64,000 nt of DNA from the NCBI GenBank assembly GCA_003013855.2, contig PVNU02004113.1, forward strand, positions 96,669 through 160,668. The letters run 5' to 3'. The position numbers and the translations under genes were made by a program. The notes beneath the pieces were generated by a model, which saw only the letters and a list, made by a program, of their open reading frames with translations, made no database searches and was not told the DNA's origin. The stretch comes from Liriodendron chinense (Eukaryota; Streptophyta; Magnoliopsida; Magnoliales; Magnoliaceae). Shown piece after piece: positions 12,936 through 24,300 of the stretch (its first letter is position 1; every line of letters begins with the position of its first letter).

Positions 12936-14273
12936 TGTTAGAACTGAAAATGCTACGATGACATTTTCTGTGTATTGTTGCTCTGGGGTTCTGAGTAATG
13001 GAAACACTCATAGACAATCATATGCATTCATAAAAGATACACAAGAAAAGATATCGCAAGGAAAATTTTATTCCAGAGATTCTTAGATCTTGTACATTCC
13101 AGGTCGTGATCTAGCACGAGCCCTTAATTACATCGAATGATTGATAACCCTTGATTAAAAGCCAGAAGACTAGTCAGTAGGGGCTATGGTCTTAGAGTTT
13201 GTGGTCGTAGAGACCTGTATTTGTTTTTCTATGGACTGAGTCATCTTTGTATTAGTCAGATGTCTATGTCCCGTGTTTTGACCAGAGATCTGGGCTAAGA
13301 CTATCAGGGTTTATAACTGAGAAGAACGACTCTGGGCTCGCGCCTGTCATGTATGGACAGGTGACCTCGGGAAGTCTAATCTATAGCTGTGTGTACCTGA
13401 ATAGCCCAACCGACGGATGCCGTTCGAATGGGTAGGGCATTTACTGTTGTGTTGTGGCAGTTCATAGCAATTGCTTTATAAAGATTTGAAACTCTTTGAT
13501 ATGATTTATCGTGATAACCATAATCCCGTTTGTCTAACTTTCGACCCTAATCAGGTCATATCTTACAGTACATGTGAATGATGATACATTTGTATAATTC
13601 TGGATGCGGGCAACTTCTTTCCGAGAAGTTATTTCATTCATTGCGTTGAATCAGGTCACACTTCGAAGGTACACAATTCTGCTCATTTAGATATCCCGAA
13701 ACATCCGTTTAACCATTCCATTGTGTTTGGAACGCTCGAAATACCCAAAATAGGCTCAAGCAGATCTTGAAAACACTTAAAATTGAGTCCGGTGCACCCG
13801 TAAACATTTTCTGTAATTCGCTGATTTTTTGGATACGTGGGCTCCAACGCACCTTTAATTTAATGATCTGATTTTTATTAATTTTGTAGATGCATGGGGT
13901 ATTTTTCGGGTGCGTGGGACACCAATGCACTTGTCCGAATTACGTTGAATTTATGGACGCGTGAGACCCGAATCTATGGGCGCGTGGAACATTTTTCAAG
14001 TGCGTGGGACACCAATACACTTGTCTAAATCACGTCAAATTTATGGACGCATGGGATAATTTTCGGGTGCATGGGACTGAATTTATAGATGCGTGCCCAC
14101 ACTTGTGATTTTTTAGAATTCAGACCTGCGGTAGTCTTGGTCAGAATAATCTTCCGGTGGAAGATGTCGATGATTAGAAAGGAATTTCGATGATTGGGAA
14201 GGGTTTTCTAGTGATCGGAAATGAATTCCGGCGAGGGTTTTCTAACGGGAATCTCAAATACCCAGAGGATAAT

Positions 14274-14323
<50 letters not shown>

Positions 14324-15091
14324 GAACGTACAATTGAATAGTCAGACGGGGTATTTATACCTGAAAATACTAGAACTCGACCAATGAGGGGTTGCCACGT
14401 GCCACGCACCTTAAAAATACCTCCAACGCACCTTAAAATCGATGTGTAGATCTCCAACGCACCCAAAAAGGTATTCTGAAACTTGCTGAATTTATGGGTG
14501 CGTGGGACTTTGATTTTACGGGTGTGTGGGATTCCACGCACCCTGAAATGATATTTCTAAAATGTTCTAAATTTATGGGTGCGTGGACCCATTTTTGGGT
14601 GCGTGGAATATAATGTACCCTTTAAATCGATTTCTGATCTTTCGTGAATTTTCGGGTGCGCGGATATCCAAATTTATGGGTGCGTGGGGCTCCATACACC
14701 TAGAAATGAGTTTCTGATTTTGCTAATTTTTTAGGTGCGTGGATACCTGAATTTATAGATGCGTGGGAGTTCGAATTTATGGGTTCGTTGACGAACTTTT
14801 GAACGCTCCAAATTGGGTTTTGAATTTCGATGGGTTTATGGGGCCTGCTTGATGATGAAAGTAAATGCATTGTTCATCATAAATCATAATGAAGTTACTG
14901 GTTCGATTTCGAACGGTTCCGATTACGGTGATTCGCGGGACCCGCCGGAGATTTCAGCCAAAATTGGCTAAGTAATGTGATTTTTGTAAATCTATATTTC
15001 GCGTACACTGAGAAGCATTTTGTGGGATTCTTTTGGAGGTGTGTGGCCATTTTGTTTGTTTTGAGAGCCCTTACATTTTGGGACCTCAACA
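12936..15091 (-). repeat. LTR of Tat copy I (5' LTR of the minus-strand element)
   Basis: It has TG...CA ends. The minus-strand TATA box GTATAAATAC is at 14351-14360. Motif GGGTGCGTGGGA and its complement recur on both sides (13850-14095 and 14395-14790). A CT/GA tract follows the TATA box. The same family forms the solo LTR split over 35795-57283. Confidence 0.9.
14276..14321. repeat. (CT)n microsatellite in the LTR
   Basis: A run of about 23 CT units. On the minus strand it is (GA)n, 30-85 bases downstream of the TATA box at 14351-14360, so it would lie at the start of the transcript. The solo LTR of the same family has a shorter run at the same place (54638-54657). Confidence 0.95.
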
Positions 15092-15883
15092 GTTCTAAAT
15101 TCTTATTTTATCTTATAACTATCTCAGTTACCTTCTCATTTAATTTAATTGTGTAAAGAGAAGATCATTCTCATACTAGAGAAAAGAGAACTGAAATTGC
15201 AGTTTTAGAAAAACTCTTTTTAGAAATTCCTAGATCTATCTTGTTCAAGCCATATTGGTTTATCTTCTACAACGATCGGATCGCTACATCATTGAAGCTT
15301 CATCTCTGTCAAGCTTCATCATCTTCTACAAGAAGAATGGTAATATCTTTCTATTACTTTTAGGTTTTATTTGAGGTAGCCCATAAAAATCTCAAAGCAG
15401 GTTGTTAGTGATTAACCTGTGAAAATCACTTAAGGTTATTGATTAGCCTGAGAAAATCATTTGAGATTTTGTTGTGATAAGCCTGTAAAAATCACAATCT
15501 CTGTATTGGGTTTTAAAGGTGAACCTGTGAAAACCTTTATATAGTGGAAAGATAAAATTACAAGGAGAAGTAATTTTGGGAGTGGAGTAGGTGCAAGTTA
15601 TTTTTAGCACCGAAACACTATAACTCTTTGTGTTGTGGTGATTGCTTTTATTGCTTATCTTTCTTATGTGCTCGGTTGCCTTTGAAACCTTGAATCATGA
15701 CATAAGGTTGTCCTACTTAGATTTCTAAGTGAAAGGTTATCCTACGATTCAATTTTAGGTTTTTCATATTGCACTCTATTCGCTTTCAGATTGAGTTATT
15801 GCATATTCTTGCTAGTCTTGTAATTGATTCTCTGATTTATTTTAAGATTACAAGAAGCATAATTGAATTGAGATGTCCTATTC

Positions 15884-15915
<32 letters not shown>

Positions 15916-15943
15916 AGGACATTTATTGCTCCATCCTTTTTCA
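15092..15943 (+). repeat. Right part of the copia 5' LTR
   Basis: It matches 23472-24300 of the 3' LTR closely, and starts exactly where Tat copy I ends. The U3 region and the TATA box (23376 in the other LTR) lie on the far side of copy I, so the promoter is separated from gag. Confidence 0.9.
15885..15915 (+). repeat. C31 homopolymer in the copia 5' LTR
   Basis: There are 31 C residues where the 3' LTR has CACCCCCTCTCTAGG (about 24261-24275). It is either an expansion or a sequencing/assembly artefact. Confidence 0.9.
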
Positions 15944-15945
15944 AG

Positions 15946-15960
15946 TGGTATTAGAGCAGG
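15946..15960 (+). other. Primer-binding site, copia element
   Basis: TGGTATTAGAGCAGG begins two bases after the LTR end. It matches the plant initiator tRNA-Met site TGGTATCAGAGC with one change. Confidence 0.88.
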
Positions 15961-16011
15961 TTTCCTCTTTTATGGATTTTCAATCTAAAGAGTTAGATCC
16001 AGAGCTATAAT

Positions 16012-17700
16012 ATGTCTAAATTTGAAAGCTTATCTGTTTCTAGGACACCTCCTTTTGATAGTACTAACTATTCTTATTGAAAAACTAGAATGGGGATATT
16101 TCTAAGATCTATGGATGAAAGTGTGTGGCAAGCCACATTAGTAGAATGGACACCTCCAATTAGTGAAGTAACAGGTGATGATGGAATTAAATCTATGAGA
16201 CGAGTGGCTTATAACCTATGGACCACTGCTTAGAAAAATGAAAATAATGCAAATGATAAAGCATTGAATGTTATAATTTGTGCTCTTTCACCTGATAAAT
16301 TCAAAAGAATTATTTCATGTGAATCAGCTAAGCAAGCCTGGGATATACTCGAAATGATCCATAAGGGTACTAATATTATAAAGAAGTCTAAAATCCAACT
16401 CCTCACAACCAAATTTGAGGAAATCTAGATGGATGAAAATGAAACATTTATGGACTTCTACATAAAATTAAATGATATAGTGAACTCTATGTGGGGGTCT
16501 TAGAGAGAGAATTCTAGAAAGCAAAGTTTGTGCTAAAATTCTGAGATCTCTACGAGATCAATTCAATTCTAAAGTCACTGTTATTCAAGAATTGAGGGAT
16601 ACTGATATAATGAAAGTTGAGGAACTAGTTGGATCCATTCAAACTCATGAATTGACATTCAAAAGTTCTAAGAGTAAGTCCATTACTCTCAAATCTTAAA
16701 AGTCTATTTCAATCAATGAAAATTCAGATAATAAAGAAGATAAAGGTGATATGGCATTGTTGGCTAAGAAGTTTTACAAGATTTTCAAAAATAAAAAGAA
16801 AGTTGAGATTTAAAAACCTTTGGGAAAGAAGAAAGGTAAATGAGGTTTTTGGAAAAACAAGACCAAGGATTTACAATGCTTCAACTGTTCAGGTTATAGG
16901 CACTTAACTACAAATTGTCCAACAAAAGAAAAAATCAAAGAAGAAAGGAATGGTTGTAACTTGGAATGATTCATCAGAATCTGAATCTGATTCAGACTCC
17001 AATGGATTAGATCAGGAAGGATAAAAAATTCAGAATGTATTTATGATCATTTCCAAGATTTATGATGCATTTATGAGACATCCAGAAGTGAATTTGAAAA
17101 AAAAAAGAAAATTTTCAACAAGCTTACAAAGCCCTATACAAGAAAAGTTGTAAGATTGCATCAAAACTTAAAGTTTCAAAGAAAAGGTGTGATGATTTGC
17201 AAACTGAACTTGACAAATGTATTTTGAAAAATCGCATTTTTCTGATTGTTTTGAACAATGTAAACTAGACTTGAAAATCAGAAATGATGATTTTAAAAAA
17301 CTTCAAACTAATTTTAACTCTTTAAAATCTGGTTTGATCATTCTTAAGAAGAAGAATTCTGGAAAATCCAAAGACATAGTAAAAGAAATTCTTTATTTTT
17401 CCAAACCTTATGATGATAGATCAGGTCTTGGCTATAACAAGCACAATCTAAATCTAAAGACATCATCTATCATCTTTGTAAAAGGTGAATCTTCGCATTC
17501 CTAGAATGAAATTCAGAAAGTTTTTAAAAAGTCTATTTTCAAAAATCTAAAATCTTTTTAAAAGACTTTGAAAATCTCAGCCAACAACAAATGTGATTCT
17601 TCTTCACTTATTCTCAGAATCATTGACTTACTCAAATATCTCTTGATATAAAGTAGGAGAAAAGAAAGACATGGGTTTAATTTTCCTCAAGTAAAGAAGA
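16012..17700 (+). pseudogene. Gag, copia element
   Basis: The start ATG follows the primer-binding site by about 50 bases. The N-terminal half matches the UBN2/DUF4219-type gag of plant copia elements (NYSY, WDILEMIHKGTN, KIQLLTTKFEEI). A CX2CX4HX4C zinc knuckle (CFNCSGYRHLTTNC) lies at 16877-16918. The rest is Lys/Asp-rich with a coiled-coil-like segment (17130-17340), as in Sirevirus gag. At least four in-frame stops and one or two frameshifts (for example near 16500) inactivate it. Confidence 0.85.
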
Positions 17701-19260
17701 ATCTACCTAAGTCCAATACCATTATGAAGTGTGTTCCTAAAAATAAATGTTTGGTGATGCACACTGCTTTTAAAGCCAATAGCTATTCTAAATGGTACCT
17801 GGATAATGGTTGTTCAAGACATGACAGGAGGCAAAGTTATATTATCAAACATCAGCGAGATTGATGGAGGCACTGTCACTTTTGGAGATGGTAGTCATTG
17901 TAAAATCATTGGCCAAGGTAACGTCCAACTCTCTAATCTTTCATTGTTTAAAAATATTTTATATGTTGATGGATTAAATCATAACTTGCTTAGTATTTCA
18001 CAAATCTATGATAATAATCATAATGTTAAATTTTTTTATTGTGGGTGTGAAATTCTGAATAATTCAGGAGATGTAATTTTACATGGTCGCAGGACCTCTG
18101 AAAATTGTTATATAATTGATCAAAGTTATTTAATGAAATATTCATGTTACATGGCTCAACTTGATGAATCTGAACTTTGGCATCAATGACTTGGACATAT
18201 GAACTTCGGAGATTTATATAAGTTGAGTAAAAGGGATCACTTACATGATTTACCCAAACTAAAAAAGAAAGAAAGCAAAGTATGTGGCTATTGTCAAGTT
18301 AGAAAACAAATAAGAAGTTGCCATAAGAAAGTAAACTCATTAGCTACATTTAGACCCTTTGAACTTCTCCACATGGATTTAGTTGGACCAACTCGAACGG
18401 AGTATTTCTTAGTTATTGTTGATGACTTTACTCGATTCTCTTGGTAGCTTTTCTGATAGAAAAGTCTGAAACTTTTGATGAAGTCAAAAAAATCATCGAA
18501 CGAATTCAGATTGAAAAACAAATGTATGTCAATAGAATCAGAAGTGATCATGGAATTGAATTTGAAAATAGCAATTTTCAGAAGTACTGTGAAGATCATG
18601 CTATCTTATATGAGTTTTCAGCTCCAAAAACACCTTAGCAAAATGGAGTTGCTAAGAGAAATAATAGAGTTCTACAAGACATGGAAAATGTTTTATTAAA
18701 TGGTAAGAGTTTACCAAAGAATTTTTGGGCTGAAGCTGTAAATACTGCTTGTTACATTACAAATCGTGTATATGTTAGAACAGGTAAGAATAAAACTCCA
18801 TATGAATTGTGGTTTGATAAGAGAATAAAACTCCATATGAATTGTGGTTTGATAAGAAACCATCGGTTAAGCAATTTTAAATTTTTGGAAGCTTGTGCTA
18901 CATTTTCCATGATCGAGAAAATGTTGGTAAATTTAATGTTAAAAGTGACGAAGGCATTTTTCTAGGATATGCTACAAACAGTCGTGCATATCGAGTTCTA
19001 AAGAAAAGAACTGGAGTAATTTAGGAATCCATAAATGTGGTCATTAACGACCAAGATCATAACTCCAGCTCTTCTATGGATGATGATGATATAGAAATAC
19101 CACCATCTAATCCAAATGATGTTGAACTCCGATCAGTAAGAGATCATCCACATACTCAAATTTTGGGTGATCCACTTACTGGTGTACAAACTTGAAGTCA
19201 GATAGAAGAAATTTGTAGTCAAGTATGTTTTACTTCACAAATAGAACTGTCCAATGTACA
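17701..19260 (+). pseudogene. Protease and integrase, copia element
   Basis: The protease motif is WYLDNGCSRH followed by a one-base shift into MTGG (17790-17830). The usual DSG is DNG. Integrase begins with the HHCC region (ELWHQ, then LGHMNFGDLYKLS, then CGYCQVRK at about 18270) and the first Asp in DLVGPT. The second Asp is in RSDHGIEFEN. The glutamate position reads QNGVAKRNNRV, so the catalytic Glu is Lys. A 35-base tandem duplication at 18787-18856 shifts the frame. Several in-frame stops follow in the C-terminal part. It is clearly inactive. Confidence 0.88.
18787..18856 (+). repeat. 35-base tandem duplication within copia integrase
   Basis: The two copies 18787-18821 and 18822-18856 are identical. 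The unit length is not a multiple of three, so the encoded KTPYELWFDK segment is repeated in a shifted frame. Confidence 0.95.
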
Positions 19261-20767
19261 TGAAGCACTAGCTAATGAAAATTGGATGTTAGCCATGTAA
19301 GATGAGTTGAATTAATTTGTTTGGAATGATGTATGATATCTTGTTCCTCGTCCATCTGATAAGAATGTAGTTGAAACTAAGTGGATTTTCAAAAATAAAT
19401 CAAATGAACTTGGAAATATAATTATGAATAAGGTTCGATTGGTTGCACAAGGGTACACTCAAATTGAAGGTATAGATTATAATGAAACCTTTGCACCAGT
19501 TGCTCGCCTTGAATTCATTAGACTGTTCTTATCCATTTCTTGTTTTAAACGTTTTAAAATTTATCAAATGGATATGAAAAGTGCTTTTCTCAATGGTCAC
19601 TTACATGAGGAAGTTTATATAGAACAACCTAAAGGATTTGAAGATCCAAAACTTCCAAAATATGTATTTCGACTTAAGAAAGCTCTTTATGATCTAAAAC
19701 AGTCACTAAGAGTATGGTATGATAAATTGACTCAATTTCTGATCAACCATGATTTTCAAATGGGTAGTGTTGACAAAACTTTATTTGTCAAACATTCAAA
19801 TAATGATATTTTGATTGTTCAGATATATGTAGATGATATTATATATGGATCAACTTCTACTAATCTGTCCTTTAAGTTTGCAGAACTGATGAAGTCTAAA
19901 TTTGAAATGAGTATGGTTGGTGAACTAACCTACTTTCTTGGATTTCAAGTCAAACAGTTGAAAGAAAATATATTTCTATCTCAAACAATGTATGCTCAAA
20001 GCTTAGTTAAGAAATTTAGTTTAGATAATGGTAGAAATTATGATTCACTTATGAGTACTACACTTCGATTATCAAAAGATGAACTTTATTAAAGTGTAGA
20101 CTCTCACTTATATAGAAGTATGATTGGTGGCTTACTGTACTTAACTGCTAGTAGACCTGATATTGCATTCAGTATAGGCGTGTGTGCCAGATATCAATCT
20201 GAGCCCAGAGAATCACACTTAACTGCTGTGAAACGTATACTTCGATATATTGTTAATTCTACTAATCTTGGACTATGATATCTATGTGATACTTCATCTC
20301 AATTAGCAAGATATTTGATGCTGATTGGGCTGGTAATGTTGATGATAGGAAATCAACAAGTGGTGCATGTTTTTATATTGGAAATTGTCTTGTCTCGTGA
20401 ATGAGTAAGAAACAAAATTCAGTTTCTTTATCAACTGCTGAAGCTGAATGCATTGCTGTAGGAAGTGCATGTACACTGACTTACGTGAATGAAAAGAATG
20501 TTAGCTGATTATGACATAACACATGAGAGTATGTACCTATATTACGATAACACCAGTGCAATTAATATATCCAAAAATTCCATTCAACATTCTCGGACAA
20601 AGGACATTGACATTCAATATCATTATATCCGAGAATTAGTTGAAGAAAAATCAGTTTTGATGGAATATATTCAAACTGAAAATCAATTGGCTCATATTTT
20701 TACCAAGCCACTTGACAATACAAGATTTTTGAAATTAAGAAATGATATTGGTTTGTATTCTATATAA
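19261..20767 (+). pseudogene. Reverse transcriptase and RNase H, copia element
   Basis: RT begins near HEALANENW and includes RLVAQGYTQIEGIDYNETFAPVA, the QMDMKSAFLNG Asp and the catalytic QIYVDDIIYGS. It is open over 19424-20092. RNase H follows with SLSTAEAECIAVGSA, YYDNTSAINISKN and KDIDIQYHYIRE, ending at 20767. In-frame stops at about 20090, 20277 and 20400 and a frameshift near 20320 and 20490 break the chain. Family membership is secure; activity is excluded. Confidence 0.9.
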
Positions 20768-21131
20768 TGATTTTGTTACTTATCATTTCATGTTTTATTT
20801 AAAAATAATAATTTTTTCGGCTAACCAGAGTGACTGACCTGTTCGGTCACCCGAACAGCTGCAGTCAGTCCGTTATTAAGAGATGAAAACCCATTCTTTT
20901 CTTTCATTCCTCTTCTTCTTATTCGGTTGGCCAGTGCTCCTCTTCGGTTACCCATCTTCTTTGACATCTAAGTGAATATTGTGAGTTGATTTTTTTTATC
21001 AATTTTCTTCTTGTTTTTGTCATTTAATCAACTCCATTGCGTTTTAATCTCAAGATTATGGTTGGAAACCCTTATTTTGGGGGGATTTTCTTGTTGAAGT
21101 ATTTTTTGATATATTTTTTTAATCTTTTGTC
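20768..21131 (+). other. Spacer between pol and third ORF, copia element
   Basis: It is AT-rich with no coding sequence. It contains a copy of the LTR motif (CTGTTCGGTCACCCGAACAG, an inverted repeat) near 20840-20865. Confidence 0.5.
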
Positions 21132-22274
21132 ATGGAACATCGTCTTAAACGAGCCATTAGCAAATCCTATACCGGCTCCTCTTCTCATTCCACTCCAAGG
21201 GAAATTCGAACAATTCCACCACCGAAGATGATACCGATTATATCCGTGATTTTCATACTAGAGATATCATTGTTGAAAGATTTATTAATCTCAATCATAT
21301 TGCTAAATATGACCTACATGAACTTCTTTCTGAGGTCGGTTGGGAAAAGATTCTCCAATGGGGAGGAAATGCATACCTGTCAATAGTCCAAGGAATGTAT
21401 TCCTCCATTTTGGAATTCTCTCACGGTGATGACATCTTCTTTAAGATTAAATTCTCAGAGGAAACGGTGACAATCACACCCTCTACCATAGCTTCATTAA
21501 TGAAAATTGACATGGCAGAGGATGGTATCCCAATTCCTTCCTTATTTGATAAGATGTCCCAATCCGATAAAAACATTGTTACCCAAGTTTTGTATGGATT
21601 TGATGCGGATTGGAGATCAGGTAATGCTCTTCCTATTGGAAAATTATTTCCTAAGTTTCGTTTTCTTCATCGTATCTTCACTTCCAATGTTTATCCTAGA
21701 GCAGGACACAAAACTGATTTAACTCACTTCCATGTTACGTGTCTTGCATTCCATTGTTACTGGGATTCGTATTTGTCTTCCTACTTTCATTTGTGCCTAA
21801 ATTATTTACTATCGCATGCAACCTAAGCATGTATATTTGCCTTTTGGTTATCTCATTACTACTCTTGCCCTAAATATGCGTGTTCAAATTCCAACTGGAG
21901 AAGCACCGGAGTCCGAACTTCCTTTCAATAATTTAAATTTGCATATGATGACTTTGGATCCTCTACCTGAACAAATTGATGATCATGCTGAAGAAGGCGC
22001 CGAAGGAGATGTGAATATGGATGACTTATTTGATGAAGTTGAAGCTGATGCTGAAGATGAAGATGACCCTGATTACAATCCTTCTGATTATAACTCTCGT
22101 ATTTCTGCCTTAGAACAGAGGATGGATTCTCTACATGTTTCTCAGGAAACTCTTGTTGCTTCTCGAAAGCTTAACCTGAAATACATGAAGAAGTATTTTC
22201 ATCATATGAGCAAGAGCCTAAAACGTATTAATCCTAAGATGCCACTACCTTCCTCTTCATCTGGGTCATACTGA
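21132..22274 (+). pseudogene. Third ORF: putative plant transposon protein domain, copia element
   Basis: The gene is on the sense strand between pol and the 3' LTR, where Sireviruses often carry an env-like ORF. From about 21243 the frame reads RDFHTRDIIVERFINL, LSEVGW, then GMYSSILEFSHGDDIFFKIKF and TITPSTIASLMKI. This resembles the domain I know as 'putative plant transposon protein'. After a frameshift near 21820, YLPFGYLITTLAL follows, then an acidic Asp/Glu tract and a helical tail ending near SSSSGSY. No signal peptide or transmembrane segment is convincing, so I do not call it an envelope. The start ATG is followed by a frameshift near 21195. The function is unknown. Confidence 0.65.
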
Positions 22275-22677
22275 TTTTCTATTTTTAGGTGGTTTGTGAT
22301 GAATGTTCATAAGTACTTTAGACTCAGTATGTTTGATTCTGGTTTTTATATGCTATTATGGTAACTTGACTCCTTCTATTTTTTCTTCCTTTGTCAACTT
22401 GTGACAAAAGGGGGAGAAATTTATATGGTTGGTTAATGCATTACTACCTTGATGATGCTATGAATATGCTATGAATTTGATATGCTATGTAGTTGTGCAA
22501 AATTCTTTTGTAAGCATATGTGCAAGGGTAGTAGCATATTTGCAAGGGGAGTAGGGGGAGAACACAAGTCAAGTATACAAGACAAGAGCTTACAAGATTT
22601 ATTCTTTTTATGATGTTGAGAGTTGCTTGTAAATTTAATATGCTATATTTTGTCACGAAATTGACAAAGGGGGAGAT
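22275..22677 (+). other. Copia 3' untranslated region with polypurine tract
   Basis: The tract GACAAAGGGGGAGAT (22663-22677) directly abuts the LTR, and similar AAAGGGGGAGA runs occur at 22405-22417 and 22545-22560. No coding sequence is seen. Confidence 0.8.
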
Positions 22678-22989
22678 TGTAAGTGCTAAGCATAGAATGT
22701 GAGTGCTAAACACAATATAGTTATCATATTTCGTAGACACTAGTTTAGTGCATGAGGTTTTGTGTGCAAGCCAAGTTCTTTGAGAAGACAAGTCTCTGCC
22801 TAAACAAACACATCAAGATCAAGACTTGACTCTACAACAAGATGCGGCAAAGCCATAGAGATAAACCATATATGCCAAGGTAATATTGACCATAGGGATG
22901 ACCCTAGGTTAAGTGTTTTTATATGGCTTTTAAGTTAGTCACTCAAATATTTTTTTTAAAAAGTCATATTTCAGGAAATTCGCCTAGCC

Positions 22990-23365
22990 TAACCCTATGT
23001 TCGGTCAGCCCAAGAATCTTCGACCAGTCCAAGATTTTTCGGTCAAGTTTCCAGCAAGCTTGATTGAACTTTGTTAGGGATCGATGTTCGGCCAGCCCAG
23101 CCCTGTGTTCGGCTAACCGAACAGGCTTCGGCCAGCCCAAGAAAACTTCGGTCAAGTTTTCAGATGTGAAACATATTTTGAACTCGGATCTCGGGTCAGC
23201 TCGACCCCGTCTAGGGTCAGCCGAAGCTCATTCGGGCTAGCCGAACTGACACTCGGGTCAGCCGAAGTTTGCACAAATTCTTATCCCGCGAAATCTGATA
23301 GCTGTTGGGATAAAACGGTTGAATTTTAAGTCAGCGAAAGAAAATCATAGGTCAGTCGAAGACCT
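22990..23365 (+). repeat. Array of TTCGG(T/C)CAGCCGAA-type motifs in copia U3
   Basis: About ten half or whole copies occur, for example GTTCGGCTAACCGAAC, TTCGGTCAGCCC and TCGGGTCAGCCGAAG. They end just upstream of the TATA box. TTCGG and CCGAA make the motif an inverted repeat. Confidence 0.75.
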
Positions 23366-23375
23366 AACTTTTTTG

Positions 23376-23388
23376 CTATAAATAGAGC
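23376..23388 (+). promoter_or_regulatory. TATA box of the copia LTR
   Basis: CTATAAATAGAGC, immediately downstream of the motif array. It matches the plant TATA consensus. The equivalent box of the 5' LTR is beyond Tat copy I. Confidence 0.75.
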
Positions 23389-24300
23389 TTTCTTCACTCT
23401 ATTTTCATCAAGAAAAAGCACGAAAATACTATCTCTCTATTGAAAAAGCTCTCCATTATAGTCTAGTTATTTGTTCTAAATTCTTATTTTATATTATAGC
23501 TATCTCAGTTCTCTTCTCATTTAATTTGATTGTGTAAAGAGAAGATCATTATCATACTAGACAAAAGAGAACTGAATTGCGGTTTTAGGAAAACTCTTTT
23601 TAGAAATTCCTAAATCCATCTTGTTCGAGCCATATTGGTTTATCTTCTACAACGATCGGATCGCTGCATCATTGAAGCTTCATCTCTGTCAAGCTTCATC
23701 ATCTTCTACAAGAAGAACGGTAATATCTTTCTATTACTTTTGGATTTTATTTGAGGTAGCCCATAAAAATCTCAAAGCAGGTTGTTAGTGATTAGCCTGT
23801 GAAAATCATTTAGGGTTATTAATTAGCCTGAGAAATCATTTGAGGTTTTGTTGTGATAAGCCTTTGAAATTCACAATCTCTGTATTGGTTTTAAAGGTGA
23901 ACCTGTGAAAACCTTTATATAGTGGAAAGATAAAATTACAAGGCGAAGTAATTTTGGGAGTGGACTAGGTGTAAGTTATTTTTAGCACCGAACCACTATA
24001 ATTCTTTGTGTTGTGGTGATTGCTTTTATTGCTTATCTTTCTTATGTGCTTGATTGCCTTTAAAACCTTGAATCATGATATAAGGTTGTCCTACTTAGAT
24101 TTCTAAGTGAAAGGTTGTCCTACGATTCAATTCTAGGTTTTTCATATTGCACTCTATTTGCTTTCAGATTGAGTTATTGCATACTCTTGCTAGTCTTGTG
24201 ATTGATTCTCTGATTTATTTTAAGATTACAAGAAGCAGAATTGAATTGAGTCGTCCTATTCACCCCCTCTCTAGGACATTTATAGCTCTATCCTTTTTTA

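Larger units (their letters stand above)
1..15091 (-). mobile_element. Tat-lineage Ty3/gypsy retrotransposon, copy I (left end outside window)
   Basis: Gag, protease, reverse transcriptase, two RNase H domains and integrase lie in that order on the minus strand. A 2.16 kb LTR is at the right end, and part of an opposite-strand PMD gene is at the left. The second, archaeal-type RNase H after RT, the DDGS-type protease and the CKYH zinc motif in gag place it in the Tat group. All reading frames carry stops and frameshifts, so the copy is dead. It is interrupted by a 4.3 kb solo LTR. The bases right of the LTR (gttct at 15092) should be its target duplication, but the left end is off the window. 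It sits inside the 5' LTR of a copia element. Confidence 0.92.
15092..24300 (+). mobile_element. Sirevirus-like Ty1/copia retrotransposon with a third ORF
   Basis: The order is LTR, primer-binding site for initiator tRNA-Met, gag, protease, integrase, RT, RNase H, third ORF, polypurine tract, LTR. Integrase before RT makes it Ty1/copia. The RT sequence (KSAFLNGHLHEEVYIEQP, YVDDIIYGST), the long LTR and the extra 3' ORF point to the Sirevirus lineage. All frames carry stops. The 5' LTR is cut by Tat copy I, so its left end and left target copy are outside the window. The bases after the 3' LTR are CGATC, within a chromovirus-like LTR. Confidence 0.9.
22678..24300 (+). repeat. Copia 3' LTR
   Basis: About 1.62 kb. 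It starts TGTAAGTGC after the polypurine tract and ends ...CCTTTTTTA, with the final CA changed to TA. TATA box at 23376. Its right 829 bases match the 5' LTR remnant. Confidence 0.9.
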
